Made by a program: the position numbers and the translations under genes. The notes beneath the pieces were generated by a model. That model searched no databases. It was not told the DNA's origin and was given only the letters and a program-made list of their open reading frames with translations. A stretch of 5,920 bases of DNA, taken from the NCBI GenBank assembly GCA_025457985.1, contig JALOTI010000136.1:1-5920 (forward strand), written 5' to 3'. Shown one piece after another: positions 5,123-5,920 of this stretch (position 1 is its first letter; the number at the start of each line of letters is the position of its first letter). This DNA is from Leptospira sp. GTDB taxonomy: Bacteria > Spirochaetota > Leptospiria > Leptospirales > Leptospiraceae.

Positions 5123-5587
5123 ATGCAAAAACTTTCAAAAAAACGATCCATTGGAATGCTGATTGGACCATGCGTTTTGATACTCATTGGTGTGTTTGTG
5201 ATTTCACTAACTCTTATTGAAGTGATACGGTATACGGAACTTTCTAATAGTAAAGAACTGCAAGGCATTGTCACAAACAAACGAATGCATAGAAGTTCAA
5301 AGGGTATTCGGTCTTATGATATTCAATATGAATTTACCCTTGGAGAAAACAAATATACTGGCTCTGATGCAACAGGCCGTGAGAATCTTTGGATTGGGAT
5401 TCCGAAAGAATTTTTCGATGCTTTAGAAATAAATAGTAAAATACAAATTGCCTATTCTCAAGAAAATCCAAATGTCAACCGTCCCATTGTAGCACCAATT
5501 GGGATAGGTGACATGATTGCAGGAGGAATTTTGGGTCTGTTTTTATTCAGTTTTGGATTCTTGTTATTCTTAGGAGTTTTTTTATGA
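5123..5587 (+). CDS. DUF3592-type two-TM membrane protein
   Basis: Protein of 154 aa with a basic N-terminus (MQKLSKKR), one membrane helix at about 10-32, a 90-residue extracytoplasmic domain, and a second helix at about 128-153. The middle domain has the pattern of DUF3592: GIVTNKR, a YDIQYEF strand, GENKYTGSD, then a basic-to-Tyr strand IQIAYSQENPNVNRPI. Proteins of this type are common and functionally uncharacterised. The ATG at 5123 is preferred over an in-frame TTG at 5099 because AAGGAG (5109-5114) is eight bases before the ATG and because the protein then starts with a normal positive-inside segment. It appears to be a single-gene unit, with 334 bases before it and about 250 bases of gene-free sequence after it. 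Confidence 0.82.
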   Translation: MQKLSKKRSIGMLIGPCVLILIGVFVISLTLIEVIRYTELSNSKELQGIVTNKRMHRSSKGIRSYDIQYEFTLGENKYTGSDATGRENLWIGIPKEFFDALEINSKIQIAYSQENPNVNRPIVAPIGIGDMIAGGILGLFLFSFGFLLFLGVFL

Positions 5588-5826
5588 TTTCTTTTTTGCA
5601 GGAAGGCAGTAGGATCAACAATTTAATGTTAGATGGTAAAATAATTTAATTTTTAGGCAGAGATAAAAATTAACAATAAAGTAGTGTCGCCTTTAAGCCA
5701 TTCAACTATCTACGATTGCTATTTTGTCTCGAATTTCTGGATTCTCTATAAGTTTTCGGGCTTTGGTTATGGAGAATGAAGTATCAGTTTCTTAGGTTGT
5801 AGATAGAATATAACCCCCCCCAACAC
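5588..5826. other. AT-rich spacer with possible coding remnant
   Basis: No intact gene is seen. On the - strand, 5702-5791 is open for 29 codons and a stop, and reads like the end of a protein (ITKARKLIENP, then EIRDKIAIVDS), with no start codon and a stop just upstream. CTATCTAC (5706-5713) and its complement GTAGATAG (5799-5806) flank it. A run of eight C (5814-5821) precedes the terminator region. Confidence 0.3.
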
Positions 5827-5859
5827 AAAAAAAGCCTCACATCTTCCGACGTAAGGCTT
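5827..5859 (-). terminator. Strong intrinsic terminator, leftward
   Basis: On the - strand AAGCCTTACGTC and GATGTGAGGCTT form a 12-pair stem (two G-U pairs) closed by the GNRA-type loop GGAA (5844-5847). A run of seven T starts in the last stem bases and continues to 5827. On the + strand no T-run follows, so it works for leftward transcription only. It ends a unit that enters from beyond the right edge. Confidence 0.85.
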
Positions 5860-5920
5860 CTCCCAACAGGGCTCCATGTTTTCCCAGCTCCTGCTCGACT
5901 GGGCTTCCTGCCCAGACTCG
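5837..5920 (-). other. 3' end of an unidentified leftward gene (partial CDS or structured RNA)
   Basis: The last 90 bases are GC-rich (52 of 90 in 5831-5920) inside an AT-rich spacer and lie just upstream of the terminator. As protein, the - strand frame from 5920 to the TGA at 5837-5839 codes 27 residues (beginning RVWAGSPVEQ, ending GEALRRKM), with the stop inside the terminator stem. As RNA, CTGGGC (5899-5904) and GCCCAG (5910-5915) form a tight hairpin. All three - strand frames are open here, so openness proves little. The GC level fits a structured RNA or an acquired gene better than the native-looking genes nearby. I see no motif of SRP RNA, RNase P RNA, tmRNA or 5S rRNA. Confidence 0.4.

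Noticed and set aside
5083..5280. 65-codon - strand open frame opposite the DUF3592 gene
   Set aside because: Covers the ribosome binding site and first membrane helix of a convincing gene; no independent support.
5832..5920. Right edge as SRP RNA, RNase P RNA, tmRNA or 5S rRNA
   Set aside because: None of the conserved motifs of these RNAs can be found in the visible part on either strand.
1..5920. CRISPR array, tRNA genes or insertion sequence
   Set aside because: No regularly spaced direct repeats, no cloverleaf with T-loop consensus, and no transposase-like frame were seen.

Overview
The window looks like chromosome (or a chromosome-like replicon) of a spirochaete, most probably Leptospira. 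It is AT-rich, and it carries a short lipoprotein signal peptide ending in a spirochaete-style lipobox (GTFN|C). It also has a large membrane-anchored hybrid histidine kinase and several small genes of the DoxX and DUF3592 types. This is inference from style; no marker gene fixes the taxon.

Left part (1-2380). A hybrid histidine kinase on the + strand enters from the left edge, and its N-terminus is probably outside the window. It meets head-on a two-gene operon on the - strand: an ArsR/SmtB-type repressor followed, with an ATGA overlap, by a histidine-rich protein built from two copies of a metal-binding-looking repeat. The repressor keeps all four residues of the SmtB alpha5 zinc site at exact SmtB spacing. 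A near-perfect 13-2-13 palindrome lies directly in front of it. The repressor gene is far more GC-rich than its surroundings (105 of 180 bases are G/C in 2101-2280, against 18 of 60 in 3241-3300), so the pair looks like an acquired zinc-group metal cassette that senses and buffers metal but has no exporter beside it.

Middle part (2380-3632). An unrecognised basic ORF (2387-2887) is followed by a lipoprotein gene (2952-3488). The lipoprotein's C-terminal sequence seems to continue in two further frames up to 3612, as expected from two one-base losses. This is either a decaying gene or two sequence errors. A small hairpin at 3601-3618 lies between it and the next, convergent gene.

Right part (3633-5920). 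A two-domain iron-sulfur protein (YjdI-like Fer4_19 plus CDGSH) is on the - strand. Divergent from it is a DoxX-family membrane protein whose upstream region has two copies of the palindrome GTTGAC-N2-GTCAAC with centres 40 bp apart, a likely pair of operators for a repressor encoded elsewhere. A 334-base gap follows, then a DUF3592-type two-TM protein. The last 90 bases are GC-rich and hold a strong intrinsic terminator reading leftward, so a - strand gene (protein or RNA) ends here and continues beyond the right edge.

There is no CRISPR array, tRNA, rRNA or recognisable transposase. The best leads are the metal cassette with its palindrome, the paired operators before doxX, the frame-shifted lipoprotein, and the unidentified GC-rich unit at the right edge.
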